Below, one piece after another: positions 1 to 13,084 of a DNA stretch of 64,000 bases. How positions within the stretch are numbered: position 1 is the stretch's first letter; every line of letters starts with the position of its first letter. The position numbers were made by a program, and so were the translations under genes. The notes beneath the pieces were generated by a model. It was not told the DNA's origin, did no database searches, and saw nothing but the letters and a program-made list of their open reading frames with translations. Source of the stretch: Euonymus europaeus (taxonomy: Eukaryota > Streptophyta > Magnoliopsida > Celastrales > Celastraceae); NCBI GenBank assembly GCA_963580455.1, contig OY756972.1, forward strand, positions 22,087,001 to 22,151,000, given 5' to 3'.

Positions 1-1727
1 CGAATTCAGAACTCGGAGTCAACGGATATTCATAAAACCGTTTCCGTAAAGAACCACATTTCGCGGCTAACTAGGTGAAACGAGACCTACTAGCCACGAG
101 TTCTGAAATCAAAATCCGAAATGCCAGGATTGTAGAGCTCGAAAAGTAGTGCGAAATCAAGCTAAAAATCACCGAATTCAGAACTCGTAGTCAACGGATA
201 TTCATAAAACCGTTTACGTAAAGAACCACATTTCGCGGCTAACTAGGTGAAACGAGACCTACTAGGCACGAGTTCCGAAATAAAAATCCGAAATTCCAGG
301 ATTGTAGAGCTCGAAAAGTAGTGCGAAATCAAGCTAAAAATCACCGAATTCAGAACTCGGAGTCAACGGATATTCATAAAACCGTTTACGTAAAGAAACC
401 ACATTTTGCGGCTAACTAGGTGAAACGAGACCTACTATCCACGAGTTTCAAAATCAAAATACGAAATGCCAGGATTGCAGAGCTCGAAAAGTAGTGCGAA
501 ATCAAGCTAAAAATCACCGAATTCGGAACTCGGAGTCAACGGATATTCATAAAACCGTTTACGTAAAGAAACCACATTTCGCAGCTAACTAGGTGAAACG
601 AGAGCTACTAGCCACGAGTTCTGAAATAAAAATCCGAAACGCCTGGATTGTAGAGCTCGAAAAGTAGTGCGAAATCAAGCTAAAAATCCTTGAATTCAGA
701 ACTCGGAGTCAACGGATATTCATAAAACCGTTTACGTAAAGAAACCACATTTCGCGGCTAACTAGGTAAAATGAGACCTACTAGCCACGAGTTCCGAAAT
801 CAAAAACCGAAATGCCAGGATTGTAGAGCTCGAAAAGTTGTGCGAAATCAAGCTAAAAATCACCGAATTCAGAACTCGGAGTCAACGGATATTCATAAAA
901 CCGTTTACGTAAAGAAACCACATTTCGCGGCTATCTAGGTGAAACGAGACCTACTAGCCACGAGTTTCGAAATCAAAATCCGAAATGCCAGGATTGTAGA
1001 GCTCGAAAAGTAGTGCGAAATCAAGCTAAAAATCACCGAATTCAGAACTCGGAGTCAACGGATATTCATAAAACCGTGTACGTAAAGAAACCACATTTCG
1101 CGGCTAACTAGGTGAAACGAGATCTACTAGCCACGAGTTTCGAAATCAAAATCCAAAATGCCAGGATTGTAGAGCTCGAAAAGTAGTGGGAAATCAAGCT
1201 AAAAATCACCGAATTCAGAACTCGGAGTCAACGGATATTCATAAAACCGTTTACGTAAAGAAACCACATTTCGCGGCTAACTAGGTGAAACGAGACCTAC
1301 TAGCCACGAGTTCCGAAATCAAAATCCGAAACGCTAGGATTGTAGAGCTCGAAAAGTAGTGCGAAATCAAGCTAAAAATCACCGAATTCAGAACTCGGAG
1401 TCAACGGATATTCATAAAACCGTTTACGTAAAGAAACCACATTTCGCGGCTAACTAGGTGAAACGAGACCTACTAGCCACGAGTTCCGAAATCGAAATCC
1501 GAAATGCCAGGATTGTAGCGCTCGAAAAGTAGTGCGAAATCAAGCTAAAAATCACCGAATTCAGAACTCGTAGTCAACGGATATTCATAAAACCGTTTAC
1601 GTAAAGAACCACATTTCGCGGCTAACTAGGTGAAACGAGACCTACTAGGCACGAGTTCCGAAATAAAAATCCGAAATTCCAGGATTGTAGAGCTCGAAAA
1701 GTAGTGCGAAATCAAGCTAAAAATCAC
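1..1727 (+). repeat. Left domain: gtgcg-type monomers (10 copies)
   Basis: Nearly all of the first ten monomers carry gtgcgaaatc near position 150 (gtgggaaatc near 1187), while the rest of the array has gtgtgaaatc or gtgtgtaatc. Many also have gttccgaaat or gtttcgaaat in place of gttctgaaat. Copies starting at 1, 173 and 1556 are 172 bp because one A is missing in aagaaccac. The copy at 173-344 and the copy at 1556-1727 share the same private changes (gaactcgtagtc, aggcacgag, aaattccagg), eight monomers apart, so one is a duplicate of the other. This is a separate subfamily, homogenised on its own. Confidence 0.9.
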
Positions 1728-1879
1728 CGAATTCAGAACTCGGAGTCAACGGATATTCATAAAACCGTTTACGTAAAGAAACCACATTTCGCGGCTAACT
1801 AGGTGAAACGAGACCTACTAGCCACGAGTTCCGAAATCATAGAGCTCGAAAATTAGTGTGAAATCAAGCTAAAAATCAC
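1728..1879 (+). repeat. Truncated 152-bp monomer (21-bp deletion)
   Basis: The sequence runs ccgaaatca directly into tagagctcg at 1839/1840, losing 21 bp that normally cover most of the variable window (about positions 113-133). It is the shortest monomer in the window and the only large indel. It sits exactly where the gtgcg subfamily stops and the gtgtg subfamily starts, so it probably marks an old recombination or slippage junction. Confidence 0.93.
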
Positions 1880-3189
1880 CGAATTCAGAACTCGGAGTCA
1901 ATGGATATTCATAAAACCGTTTATGTAAAGAAACCACATTTCGCGGCTAACTAGGTGAAACGAGACCTACTAGCCACGAGTTCTGAAATCAAAATCCGAA
2001 AACTCAGGATTGTAGAGCTCGAAAAGTAGTGTGAAATCAAGCTAAAAATCATCGAATTCAGAACTCGAAGTCAATGGATATTCATAAAACCGTTTACGTA
2101 AAGAAACCACATTTCGCGGCTAACTAGGTGAAACGAGACCAACTAGCCACGAGTTCTGAAATCAAAATCCGAAAACGCCGGATTGTAGAGCTCGAAAAGT
2201 AGTGTGAAATCAAGCTAAAAATCATCGAATTCAGAACTCGGAGTCAACGGATATTCATAAAACCGTTTACGTAAAGAAACCACATTTCGCGGCTAAATAG
2301 GTGAAACGAGACCAACTAGCCACGAGTACTGAAATCAAAATCCGAAACGCCAGGATGGTAGAGCTCGAAAAGTAGTGTGTAAGCAAGCTAAAAATCACCG
2401 AATTCAGAACTCGGAGTCAACGGATATTCATAAAACCGTTTACGTAAAGAAACCACATTTCGCGGCTAACTAGGTGAAACGAGACCAACTAGCCACGAGT
2501 TCTGAAATCAAAATCCGAAAACGCCGGATTGTAGAGCTCGAAAAGTAGTGTGAAATCAAGCTAAAAATCACCGAATTCAGAACTCGGAGTCAACGGATAT
2601 TCATAAAACCGTTTACGTAAAGAAACCACATTTCGCGGCTAACTAGGTGAAACGAGACCAACTAGCCACGAGTACTGAAATCAAAATCCGAAACGCCAGG
2701 ATGGTAGAGCTCGAAAAGTAGTGTGTAATCAAGCTAAAAATCACCGAATTCAGAACTCGGAGTCAACGGATATTCATAAAACCGTTTACGTAAAGAAACC
2801 ACATTTCGCGGCTAACTAGGTGAAACGAGACCTACTAGCCACGAGTTCTGAAATCAAAATCCGAAATGCCAAGATTGTAGAGCTCGAAAATTAGTGTGAA
2901 ATCAAGCTAAAAATCACCGAATTCAGAACTCGGAGTCAACGGATATTCATAAAACCGTTTACGTAAAGAAACCACATTTCGCGGCTAACTAGGTGAAACG
3001 AGACCTACTAGCCACGAGTTCTAAAATCAAAATCCGAAAACTCAGGATTGTAGAGCTCGAAAAGTAGTGTGAAATCAAGCTAAAAATCATCGAATTCAGA
3101 ACTCGGAGTCAACGGATATTCATAAAACCGTTACGTAAAGAAACCACATTTCGCGGCTAACTAGGTGAAACGAGACCTACTAGCCACGA

Positions 3190-4020
3190 GTTCAGAAATC
3201 AAAATCCGAAATGCCAGGATCGTAGAGCTCGAAAATTAGTGTGAAATCAAGCTAAAAATCACCGAATTCAGAACTCGGAGTCAACGGATATTCATAAAAC
3301 CGTTTACGTAAAGAAACCACATTTCGCGGCTAAATAGGTGAAACGAGACCAACTAGCCACGAGTACTGAAATCAAAATCCGAAACCCCAGGATGGTAGAG
3401 CTCGAAAAGTAGTGTGAAATCAAGCTAAAAATCACCGAATTCAGAACTCGGAGTCAACGGATATTCATAAAACCGTTTACGTAAAGAAACCACATTTCGC
3501 GGCTAACTAGGTGAAACGAGACCAACTAGCCACGAGTTCTGAAATCAAAATCCGAAAACGCCGGATTGTAGAGCTCGAAAAGTAGTGTGTAATCAAGCTA
3601 AAAATCACCGAATTCAGAACTCGGAGTCAACGGATATTCAAAAAACCGTTTACGTAAAGAAAACACATTTCGCGGCTAACTAGGTGAAACGAGACCTACT
3701 AGCCACGAGTTCTGAAATAAAAATCCGAAAACTCAGGATTGTAGAGCTCGAAAAGTAGTGTGAAATCAAGTTAAAAATCATCGAATTCAGAACTCGGAGT
3801 CAACGGATATTCATAAAACCGTTTACGTAAAGAAACCACATTTCGCGGCTAACTAGGTGAAACGAGACCAACTAGCCACGAGTTCTGAAATCAAAATCCG
3901 AAAACGCCGGATTGTAGAGCTCGAAAAGTAGTGTGAAATCAAGCTAAAAATCACCGAATTCAGAACTCGGAGTCAACGGATATTCATAAAACCGTTTACG
4001 TAAAGAAACCACATTTCGCG
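3190..4020 (+). repeat. 6-monomer duplication, copy 1 (offset 1038 bp)
   Basis: This block matches 4228-5058 at an offset of 1038 bp, exactly six monomers. Shared private marks include gagttcagaaatc (3188 and 4226), ggatattcaaaaaacc (3632 and 4670) and aagttaaaaatcatcg (3769 and 4807). Differences seen include gaaaacac against gaaaccac near 3661 and aaccccagg against aacgccagg near 3384. Confidence 0.87.
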
Positions 4021-4227
4021 GCTAACTAGGTGAAACGAGACCAACTAGCCACGAGTACTGAAATCAAAATCCGAAACGCCAGGATGGTAGAGCTCGAAAA
4101 GTAGTGTGTAATCAAGCTAAAAATCACCGAATTCAGAACTCGGAGTCAACCGATATTCATAAAACCGTTTACGTAAAGAAACCACATTTCGCGGCTAACT
4201 AGGTGAAACGAGACCAACTAGCCACGA

Positions 4228-5058
4228 GTTCAGAAATCAAAATCCGAAACGCCAGGATCGTAGAGCTCGAAAATTAGTGTGAAATCAAGCTAAAAATCAC
4301 CGAATTCAGAACTCGGAGTCAACGGATATTCATAAAACCGTTTACGTAAAGAAACCACATTTCGCGGCTAAATAGGTGAAACGAGACCAACTAGCCACGA
4401 GTACTGAAATCAAAATCCGAAACGCCAGGATGGTAGAGCTCGAAAAGTAGTGTGAAATCAAGCTAAAAATCACCGAATTCAGAACTCGGAGTCAACGGAT
4501 ATTCATAAAACCGTTTACGTAAAGAAACCACATTTCGCGGCTAACTAGGTGAAACGAGACCAACTAGCCACGAGTTCTGAAATCAAAATCCGAAAACGCC
4601 GGATTGTAGAGCTCGAAAAGTAGTGTGTAATCAAGCTAAAAATCACCGAATTCAGAACTCGGAGTCAACGGATATTCAAAAAACCGTTTACGTAAAGAAA
4701 CCACATTTCGCGGCTAACTAGGTGAAACGAGACCTACTAGCCACGAGTTCTGAAATAAAAATCCGAAAACTCAGGATTGTAGAGCTCGAAAAGTAGTGTG
4801 AAATCAAGTTAAAAATCATCGAATTCAGAACTCGGAGTCAACGGATATTCATAAAACCGTTTACGTAAAGAAACCACATTTCGCGGCTAACTAGGTGAAA
4901 CGAGACCAACTAGCCACGAGTTCTGAAATCAAAATCCGAAAACGCCGGATTGTAGAGCTCGAAAAGTAGTGTGAAATCAAGCTAAAAATCACCGAATTCA
5001 GAACTCGGAGTCAACGGATATTCATAAAACCGTTTACGTAAAGAAACCACATTTCGCG
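4228..5058 (+). repeat. 6-monomer duplication, copy 2 (offset 1038 bp)
   Basis: Second copy of the block at 3190-4020. The match fades at the monomer starting near 5000, which has ctaaatagg and gttctg where the first copy has ctaactagg and gtactg. Confidence 0.87.
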
Positions 5059-7019
5059 GCTAAATAGGTGAAACGAGACCAACTAGCCACGAGTTCTGAA
5101 ATCAAAATCCGAAACGCCAGGATGGTAGAGCTCGAAAAGTAGTGTGAAATCAAGCTAAAAATCACCGAATTCAGAACTCGGAGTCAACGGATATTCATAA
5201 AACCGTTTACGTAAAGAAACCACATTTCACGGCTAACTAGGTGAAACGAGACCAACTAGCCACGAGTTCTGAAATCAAAATCCGAAAACGCCGGATTGTA
5301 GAGCTCGAAAAGTAGTGTGAAATCAAGCTAAAAATCACCGAATTCAGAACTCGGAGTCAACGGATATTCATAAAACCGTTTACGTAAAGAAACCACATTT
5401 CGCGACTAAATAGGTGAAACGAGACCAACTAGCCACGAGTACTGAAATCAAAATCCGAAACGCCAGGATGGTAGAGCTCGGAAAGTAGTGTGTAATCAAG
5501 CTAAAAATCACCGAATTCAGAACTCGGAGTCAACGGATATTCATAAAACCGTTTACGTAAAGAAACCACATTTCGCGGCTAACTAGGTGAAACGAGACCA
5601 ACTAGCCACGAGTTCTGAAATCAAAATCCGAAAACGCCGGATTGTAGAGCTCGAAAAGTAGTGTGAAGTCAAGCTAAAAATCACCGAATTCAGAACTCGG
5701 AGTCAACGGATATTCATAAAACCGTTTACGTAAAGAAACCACATTTCGCGGCTAACTAGGTGAAACGAGACCTACTAGCCACGAGTTCTGAAATCCAAAT
5801 CCGAAATGCCAAGATTGTAGAGCTCGAAAATTAGTGTGAAATCAAGCTAAAAATCACCGAATTCAGAACTCGGAGTCAATGGATATTCATAAAACCGTTT
5901 ATGTAAAGAAACCACATTTCGCGGCTAACTAGGTGAAACGAGACCTACTAGCCACGAGTTCTGAAATCGAAATCCGAAAACTCAGGATTGTAGAGCTCGA
6001 AAAGTAGTGTGAAATCAAGCTAAAAATCACCGAATTCAGAACTCGGAGTCAACGGATATTCATAAAACCGTTTACGTAAAGAAACCACATTTCGCGGCTA
6101 ACTAGGTGAAACGAGACCAACTAGCCACGAGTTCTGAAATCAAAATCCTAAAACGCCGGATTGTAGAGCTCGAAAAGTAGTGTGAAATCAAGCTAAAAAT
6201 CACAGAATTCAGAACTCGGAGTCAACGGATATTCATAAAACCGTTTATGTAAAGAAACCACATTTCGCGGCTAACAAGGTGAAACGAGACCTACTAGCCA
6301 CGAGTTCTGAAATCGAAATCCGAAAACTCAGGATTGTAGAGCTCGAAAAGTAGTGTGAAATCTAGCTAAAAATCACCGAATTCAGAACTCGGAGTCAACG
6401 GATATTCATAAAACCGTTTACGTAAAGAAACCACATTTCGCGGCTAACTAGGTGAAACGAGACCAACTAGCCACGAGTTCTGAAATCAAAATCCGAAAAC
6501 GCCGGATTGTAGAGCTCGAAAAGTAGTGTGAAATCAAGCTAAAAATCACAGAATTCAGAACTCGGAGTCAACGGATATTCATAAAACCGTTTACGTAAAG
6601 AAACCACATTTCGCGGCTAACTAGGTGAAACGAGACCAACTAGCCACGAGTTCTGAAATCAAAATCCGAAAACGCCGGATTGTAGAGCTCGAAAAGTAGT
6701 GTGAAATCAAGCTAAAAATCACAGAATTCAGAACTCGGAGTCAACGGATATTCATAAAACCGTTTATGTAAAGAAACCACATTTCGCGGCTAAATAGGTG
6801 AAACGAGACCAACTAGCCACGAGTACTGAAATCAAAATCCGAAACGCCAGGATGGTAGAGCTCGAAAAGTAGTGTGTAATCAAGCTAAAAATCACCGAAT
6901 TCAGAACTCGGAGTCAACGGATATTCATAAAACCGTTTACGTAAAGAAACCACATTTCGCTGCTAACTAGGTGAAACGAGACCAACTAGCCACGAGTTCT
7001 GAAATCAAAATCCGAAAAC

Positions 7020-8220
7020 GCCGGATTGTAGAGCTCGAAAAGTAGTGTGAAATCAAGCTAAAAATCACCGAATTCAGAACTCGGAGTCAACCGATATTGA
7101 TAAAACCGTTTACGTAAAGAAACCACATTTCGCGGCAAACTAAGTGAAACGAGACCAACTAGCCACGAGTTCTGAAATCAAAATCCGAAACGCCAGGATC
7201 GTAGAGCTCAAAAATTAGTGTGAAATCAACCTAAAAATCACCGAATTCAGAACTCGGAGTGAACGGATATTCATAAAACCGTTTACGTAAAGAAACCACA
7301 TTTTGCGGCTAACTAGGTGAAACGAGACCAACTAGCCACGAGTTCTGAAATCGAAATCCGAAATGCTAGGATTGTAGAGCTCGAAAAGTAGTGTGAAATC
7401 AAGCTAAAAATCACCGAATTAAGAACTCAGAGTCAACGGATATTCATAAAACCGTTTACGTAAAGAAACCACATTTCGCGGCTAACTAGGTGAAACGAGA
7501 CCAACTAGCCACGAGTTCTGAAATCAAAATCCGAAACGCCAGGATCGTAGAGCTCGAAAAGTAGTGTGAAATCCAGCTAAAAATCACCGAATTCAGAACT
7601 CGGAGTCAACGGATATTCCTAAAATCGTTTACGTAAAGAAACCACATTTCGCGGCTAAATAGGTGAAACGAGACCTACTGGCCACGAGTTCTGAAATCGA
7701 AATCCGAAACTCCATAATCGTAGAGCTCGAAAAGTAGTGTGAAATCAAGCTAAAAATCAACGAATTCAGAACTCGGAGTCAACAGATATTCATAAAACCG
7801 TTTACGTAAAGAAACCACATTTCGCGGCTAACTAGGTGAAACGAGACCAACTAGCCACGAGTTCTGAAATGAAAATCCGAAACACCAGGATCGTACAGCT
7901 CGAAAATTAGTTTGAAATCAAGCTAAAAATCACCGAATTCAGAACTCGGAGTCAATGGATATTCATAAAACCGTTTATGTAAAGAAACCACATTTCGCGA
8001 CCAACTAGGTGAAACGAGACCTACTAGCCACGAGTTCTGAAATCAAAATCCGAAAACTCAGGATTGTAGAGCTCGAAAAGTAGTGTGAAATCAAGCTAAA
8101 AATCACTGAATTCAGAACTCGGAGTCAACGGATATTCATAAAACCGTTTACGTAAAGAAACCATATTTCGCGGCTAACTAGGTGAAACGAGACCAACTAG
8201 CCACGAGTTCTGAAATCAAA
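7020..8220 (+). repeat. 10-monomer duplication, copy 1 (offset 1730 bp)
   Basis: The block matches 8750-9950 at 1730 bp, exactly ten monomers. Shared marks in order: ccgatatt with cggcaaactaagtg (7131 and 8861), caacctaaaaatc, gagtgaacgg, attttgcgg, aaatgctagg, gaattaagaactcagag, attcctaaaatcg, actccataatcg and cagctcgaaaattagtttg. Small differences include cgatattga against cgatattca near 7093. A shorter third copy of the first part lies at about 10830-11155, twelve monomers beyond the second. Confidence 0.9.
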
Positions 8221-8273
8221 ATCCGAAACACCAGGATTGTAGAGCTCGAAAAGTAGTGTGAAATCAAGCTAAA

Positions 8274-9000
8274 AATCACCGAATTCAGAACTCGGAGTCA
8301 ACGGATATTCGTAAAACCGTTTAAGTTAAGAAACCACGTTTCGCGGCTAACTTGGTGAAACGAGACCTACTAGCCACGAGTTCTGAAATCAAAATCCGAA
8401 ACGCCAGGATTGTAGAGCTCGAAAAGTAGTGTGAAATCAAGCTAAAAATCACCGAATTCAGAACTCGGAGTCAACGGATATTCCTAAAACCGTTTACGTA
8501 AAGAAACCACATTTCGCGGCTAAATAGGTGAAACGACACCAACTAGCCACGAGTTCTGAAATCAAAATCCGAAACGCCATGATGGTAGAGCTCAAAAAGT
8601 AGTGTGTAATCAAGCTAAAAATCACCGAATTCAGAACTCGGAGTACACGGATATTCATGAAACCGTTTACGTAAAGAAACCACATTTCGCGGCTAACTAG
8701 GTGAAACGAGACCTACTAGCCACGAGTTCTGAAATCAAAATCCGAAATTCCAGGATTGTAGAGCTCGAAAAGTAGTGTGAAATCAAGCTAAAAATCACCG
8801 AATTCAGAACTCGGAGTCAACCGATATTCATAAAACCGTTTACGTAAAGAAACCACATTTCGCGGCAAACTAAGTGAAACGAGACCAACTAGCCACGAGT
8901 TCTGAAATCAAAATCCGAAACGCCAGGATCGTAGAGCTCGAAAATTAGTGTGAAATCAACCTAAAAATCACCGAATTCAGAACTCGGAGTGAACGGATAT
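8274..9000 (+). repeat. Block shared with the 50.8-52.9 kb region
   Basis: These monomers carry a linked set of rare marks: attcgtaaaacc with tttaag, attcctaaaacc with gaaacgacacc and gccatgatgg, gagtacacgg with attcatgaaacc, aaattccagg, then cggcaaactaagtg. The same set in the same order recurs around 50845-51560 and again from about 51710, some 246 monomers away. A 63-codon minus-strand open frame at 8494-8685 arises because these changes remove stops; it is not a gene. Confidence 0.85.
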
Positions 9001-9950
9001 TCATAAAACCGTTTACGTAAAGAAACCACATTTTGCGGCTAACTAGGTGAAACGAGACCAACTAGCCACGAGTTCTGAAATCAAAATCCGAAATGCTAGG
9101 ATTGTAGAGCTCGAAAAGTAGTGTGAAATCAAGCTAAAAATCAGCGAATTAAGAACTCAGAGTCAACGGATATTCATAAAACCGTTTACGTAAAGAAACC
9201 ACATTTCGCGGCTAACTAGGTGAAACGAGACCAACTAGCCACGAGTTCTGAAATCAAAATCCGAAACGCCAGGATCGTAGAGCTCGAAAAGTAGTGTGAA
9301 ATCAAGCTAAAAATCACCGAATTCAGAACTCGGAGTCAACGGATATTCCTAAAATCGTTTACGTAAAGAAACCACATTTCGCGGCTAAATAGGTGAAACG
9401 AGACCTACTAGCCACGAGTTCTGAAATCGAAATCCGAAACTCCATAATCGTAGAGCTCGAAAAGTAGTGTGAAATCAAGCTAAAAATCAACGAATTCAGA
9501 ACTCGGAGTCAACGGATATTCATAAAACCGTTTACGTAAAGAAACCACATTTCGCGGCTAACTAGGTGAAACGAGACCAACTAGCCACGAGTTCTGAAAT
9601 GAAAATCCGAAACACCAGGATCGTACAGCTCGAAAATTAGTTTGAAATCAAGCTAAAAATCACCGAATTCAGAACTCGGAGTCAATGGATATTCATAAAA
9701 CCGTTTATGTAAAGAAACCACATTTCGCGGCTAACTAGGTGAAACGAGACCTACTAGCCACGAGTTCTGAAATCGAAATCCGAAAACTCAGGATTGTAGA
9801 GCTCGAAAAGTAGTGTGAAATCAAGCTAAAAATCACCGAATTCAGAACTCGGAGTCAACGGATATTCATAAAACAGTTTACGTAAAGAAACCACATTTCG
9901 CGGCTAACTAGGTGAAACGAGACCAACTAGCCACGAGTTCTGAAATCAAA
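8750..9950 (+). repeat. 10-monomer duplication, copy 2 (offset 1730 bp)
   Basis: Second copy of 7020-8220. It diverges after about 9950, where it has actccataatcg and the first copy has caccaggattg. Confidence 0.9.
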
Positions 9951-12900
9951 ATCCGAAACTCCATAATCGTAGAGCTCGAAAAGTAGTGTGAAATCAAGCT
10001 AAAAATCACCGAATTCAGAACTCGGAGTCAACGGATATTCATAAAACCGTTTACGTAAAGAAACCACATTTCGCGGCTAACTAGGTGAAACGAGACCAAC
10101 TAGCCACGAGTTCTGAAATCAAAATCCGAAACGCCAGGATCGTAGAGCTCGAAAATTAGTGTGAAATCAAGCTAAAAATCGCCGAATTCAGAACTCGGAG
10201 TCAACGGATATTCAAAAAACCGTTTACGTAAAGAAACCACATTTCGCGGCTAACTAGGTGAAACGAGACCAACTAGCCACGAGTTCTGAAATCAAAATCC
10301 GAAACTCCATAATCGTAGAGCTCGAAAAGTAGTGTGAAATCAAGCTAAAAATCACCGAATTCAGAACTCGGAGTCAACGGATATTCATAAAACCGTTTAC
10401 GTAAAGAAACCACATTTCGCGGCTAACTAGGTGAAACGAGACCAACTAGCCACGAGTTCTGAAATCAAAATCCGAAAACGCCGGATTGTAGAGCTCGAAA
10501 AGTAGTGTGAAATCAAGCTAAAAATCACCGAATTCAGAACTCGGAGTCAACGGATATTCATAAAACCGTTTACGTAAAGAAACCACATTTCGCGGCTAAA
10601 TAGGTGAAACGAGACCAACTAGCCACGAGTACTGAAATCAAAATCCGAAACACCAGGATGGTAGAGCTCGAAAAGTAGTGTGTAATCAAGCTAAAAATCA
10701 CCGAATTCAGAACTCGGAGTCAACGGATATTCATAAAACCGTTTACGTAAAGAAACCACATTTCGCGGCTAACTAGGTGAAACGAGACCAACTAGCCACG
10801 AGTTCTGAAATCAAAATCCGAAAACGCCGGATTGTAGAGCTCGAAAAGTAGTGTGAAATCAAGCTAAAAATCACCGAATTCAGAACTCGGAGTCAACCGA
10901 TATTCATAAAACCGTTTACGTAAAGAAACCACATTTCGCGGCAAACTAAGTGAAACGAGACCAACTAGCCACGAGTTCTGAAATCAAAATCCGAAACGCC
11001 AGGATCATAGAGCTCGAAAATTAGTGTGAAATCAACCTAAAAATCACCGAATTCAGAACTCGGAGTGAACGGATATTCATAAAACCGTTTACGTAAAGAA
11101 ACCACATTTTGCGGCTAACTAGGTGAAACGAGACCAACTAGCCACGAGTTCTGAAATCAAAATCCGAAACGCCAGGATTGTAGAGCTCGAAAATTAGTGT
11201 GAAATCAAGCTAAAAATCGCCGAATTCAGAACTCGGAGTCAACGGATATTCAAAAAACCGTTTACGTAAAGAAACCACATTTCGCGGCTAACTAGGTGAA
11301 ACGAGACCTACTAGCCACGAGTTCTGAAATCGAAATCCGAAAAATCAGGATCGTAGAGCTCGAAAAGTAGTGTGAAATCAAGCTAAAAATCACCGAATTC
11401 AGAACTCGGAGTCAACGGATATTCCTAAAATCGTTTACGTAAAGAAACCACATTTCGCGGTTAAATAGGTGAAACGAGACATACTAGCCACGAGTTCTAA
11501 AATCGAAATCCGAAAATCCAGGATTGTAGAGCTCGAAAAGTAGTGTGTAATCAAGCTAAAAATCACCGAATTCAGAACTCGGAGTCAACGGATATTCATA
11601 AAACCGTTTACGTAAAGAAACCACATTTCGCGGCTAACTAGGTGAAACGAGACCTACTAGCCACGAGTTCTGAAATCAAAATCCGAAATGCCAAGATTGT
11701 AGAGCTCGAAAATTAGTGTGAAATCAAGCTAAAAATCACCGAATTCAGAACTCGGAGTCAATGGATATTCATAAAACCGTTTATGTAAAGAAACCACAAT
11801 TCGCGGCTAACTAGGTGAAACGAGACCTACTAGCCACGAGTTCTGAAATCAAAATCCGAAAACTCAGGATTGTAGAGCTCAAAAATTAGTGTGAAATCAA
11901 GCTAAAAATCACCGAATTCAGAACTCGGAGTCAACGGATATTCATAAAACCGTTTACGTAAAGAAACCACATTTCGCGGCTAACTAGGTGAAACGAGACC
12001 AACTAGCCACGAGTTCTGAAATCAAAATCCGAAAACGCCGGATTGTAGAGCTCGAAAAGTAGTGTGAAATCAAGCTAAAAATCACCGAATTCAGAACTCA
12101 GAGCCAACGGATATTCATAAAACCGTTTACGTAAAGAAACCACATTTCGCGGCTAAATAGGTGAAACGAGACCAACTAGCCACGAGTACTGAAATCAAAA
12201 TCCGAAACGCCAGGATGGTAGAGCTCGAAAAGTAGTGTGTAATCAAGCTAAAAATCACCGAATTCAGAACTCGGAGTCAACGGATATTCATAAAACCGTT
12301 TACGTAAAGAAACCACATTTCGCGGCTAACTAGGTGAAACGAGACCAACTAGCCACGAGTTCTGAAATCAAAATCCGAAACGCCAGGATCGTAGAGCTCG
12401 AAAATTAGTGTGAAATTAAGCTAAAAATCACCGAATTCAGAACTCGGAGTCAACGGATATTCCTAAAATCTTTTACGTAAAGAAACCACATTTCGCGGCT
12501 AAATAGGTGAAACGAGACCTACTAGCCACGAGTTCTAAAATCGAAATCCGAAAATCCAGGATTGTAGAGCTCGAAAAGTAGTGTGTAATCAAGCTAAAAA
12601 TCACCGAATTCAGAACTCGGAGTCAACGGATATTCATAAAACCGTTTACGTAAAGAAACCACATTTCGCGGCTAACTAGGTGAAACGAGACCTACTAGCC
12701 ACGAGTTCTGAAATCAAAATCCGAAATGCCAAGATTGTAGAGCTCGAAAATTAGTGTGAAATGAAGCTAAAAATCACCGAATTCAGAACTCGGAGTCAAC
12801 GGATATTCATAAAACCGTTTATGTAAAGAAACCACATTTCGCGGCTAACTAGGTGAAACGAGACCTACTAGCCACGAGTTCTGAAATCGAAATCCGAAAA

Positions 12901-13084
12901 CTCGGGATTGTAGAGCTCGAAAAGTAGTGTGAAATCAAGCTAAAAATCACCGAATTCAGAACTCGGAGTCAACGGATATTCATAAAACCGTTTACGTAAA
13001 GAAACCACATTTCGCGGCTAACTAGGTGAAACGAGACCAACTAGCCACGAGTTCTGAAATCAAAATCCGAAACTCCATAATCGT
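9951..13084 (+). repeat. Mosaic of common subtypes with a 6-monomer duplication
   Basis: Only satellite monomers are present. A block at about 11350-11870 is repeated at 12388-12908, offset 1038 bp (six monomers), with shared marks attcctaaaatc, gagttctaaaatcg, aaaatccagg with gtgtaatc, and gccaagattg with aaaattag. The remainder mixes actccataatcg, aacgccaggatcg and gccggattg types without an obvious period. Confidence 0.82.

Larger units (their letters stand above)
1880..7019 (+). repeat. Domain of alternating gccggattg and ccaggatggtag monomers
   Basis: This stretch is built from a small set of subtypes. One has gaccaac with aaaacgccggattg, another has gagtactg with ccaggatggtag and gtgtaatc, a third has gacctac with aaaactcaggattg and often tttatgtaaag. 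They alternate in irregular order, for example at 2226-3090 and 5340-6895. The monomer at 3091-3262 is 172 bp because a T is lost in ccgttacgtaaag near 3131. No gene or other element is seen. Confidence 0.88.

Noticed and set aside
8494..8685. Minus-strand open frame of 63 codons, with relatives at 51049-51249, 51922-52113, 54865-55056 and 55730-55951 (63-73 codons)
   Set aside because: They lie wholly in satellite monomers that share the same point changes (gaaacgacacc, gagtacacgg), which remove stops. 173 is not a multiple of three, so the frame shifts in each monomer and closes. There is no ribosome-site, domain or codon signal, and similarity among them only reflects monomer similarity.
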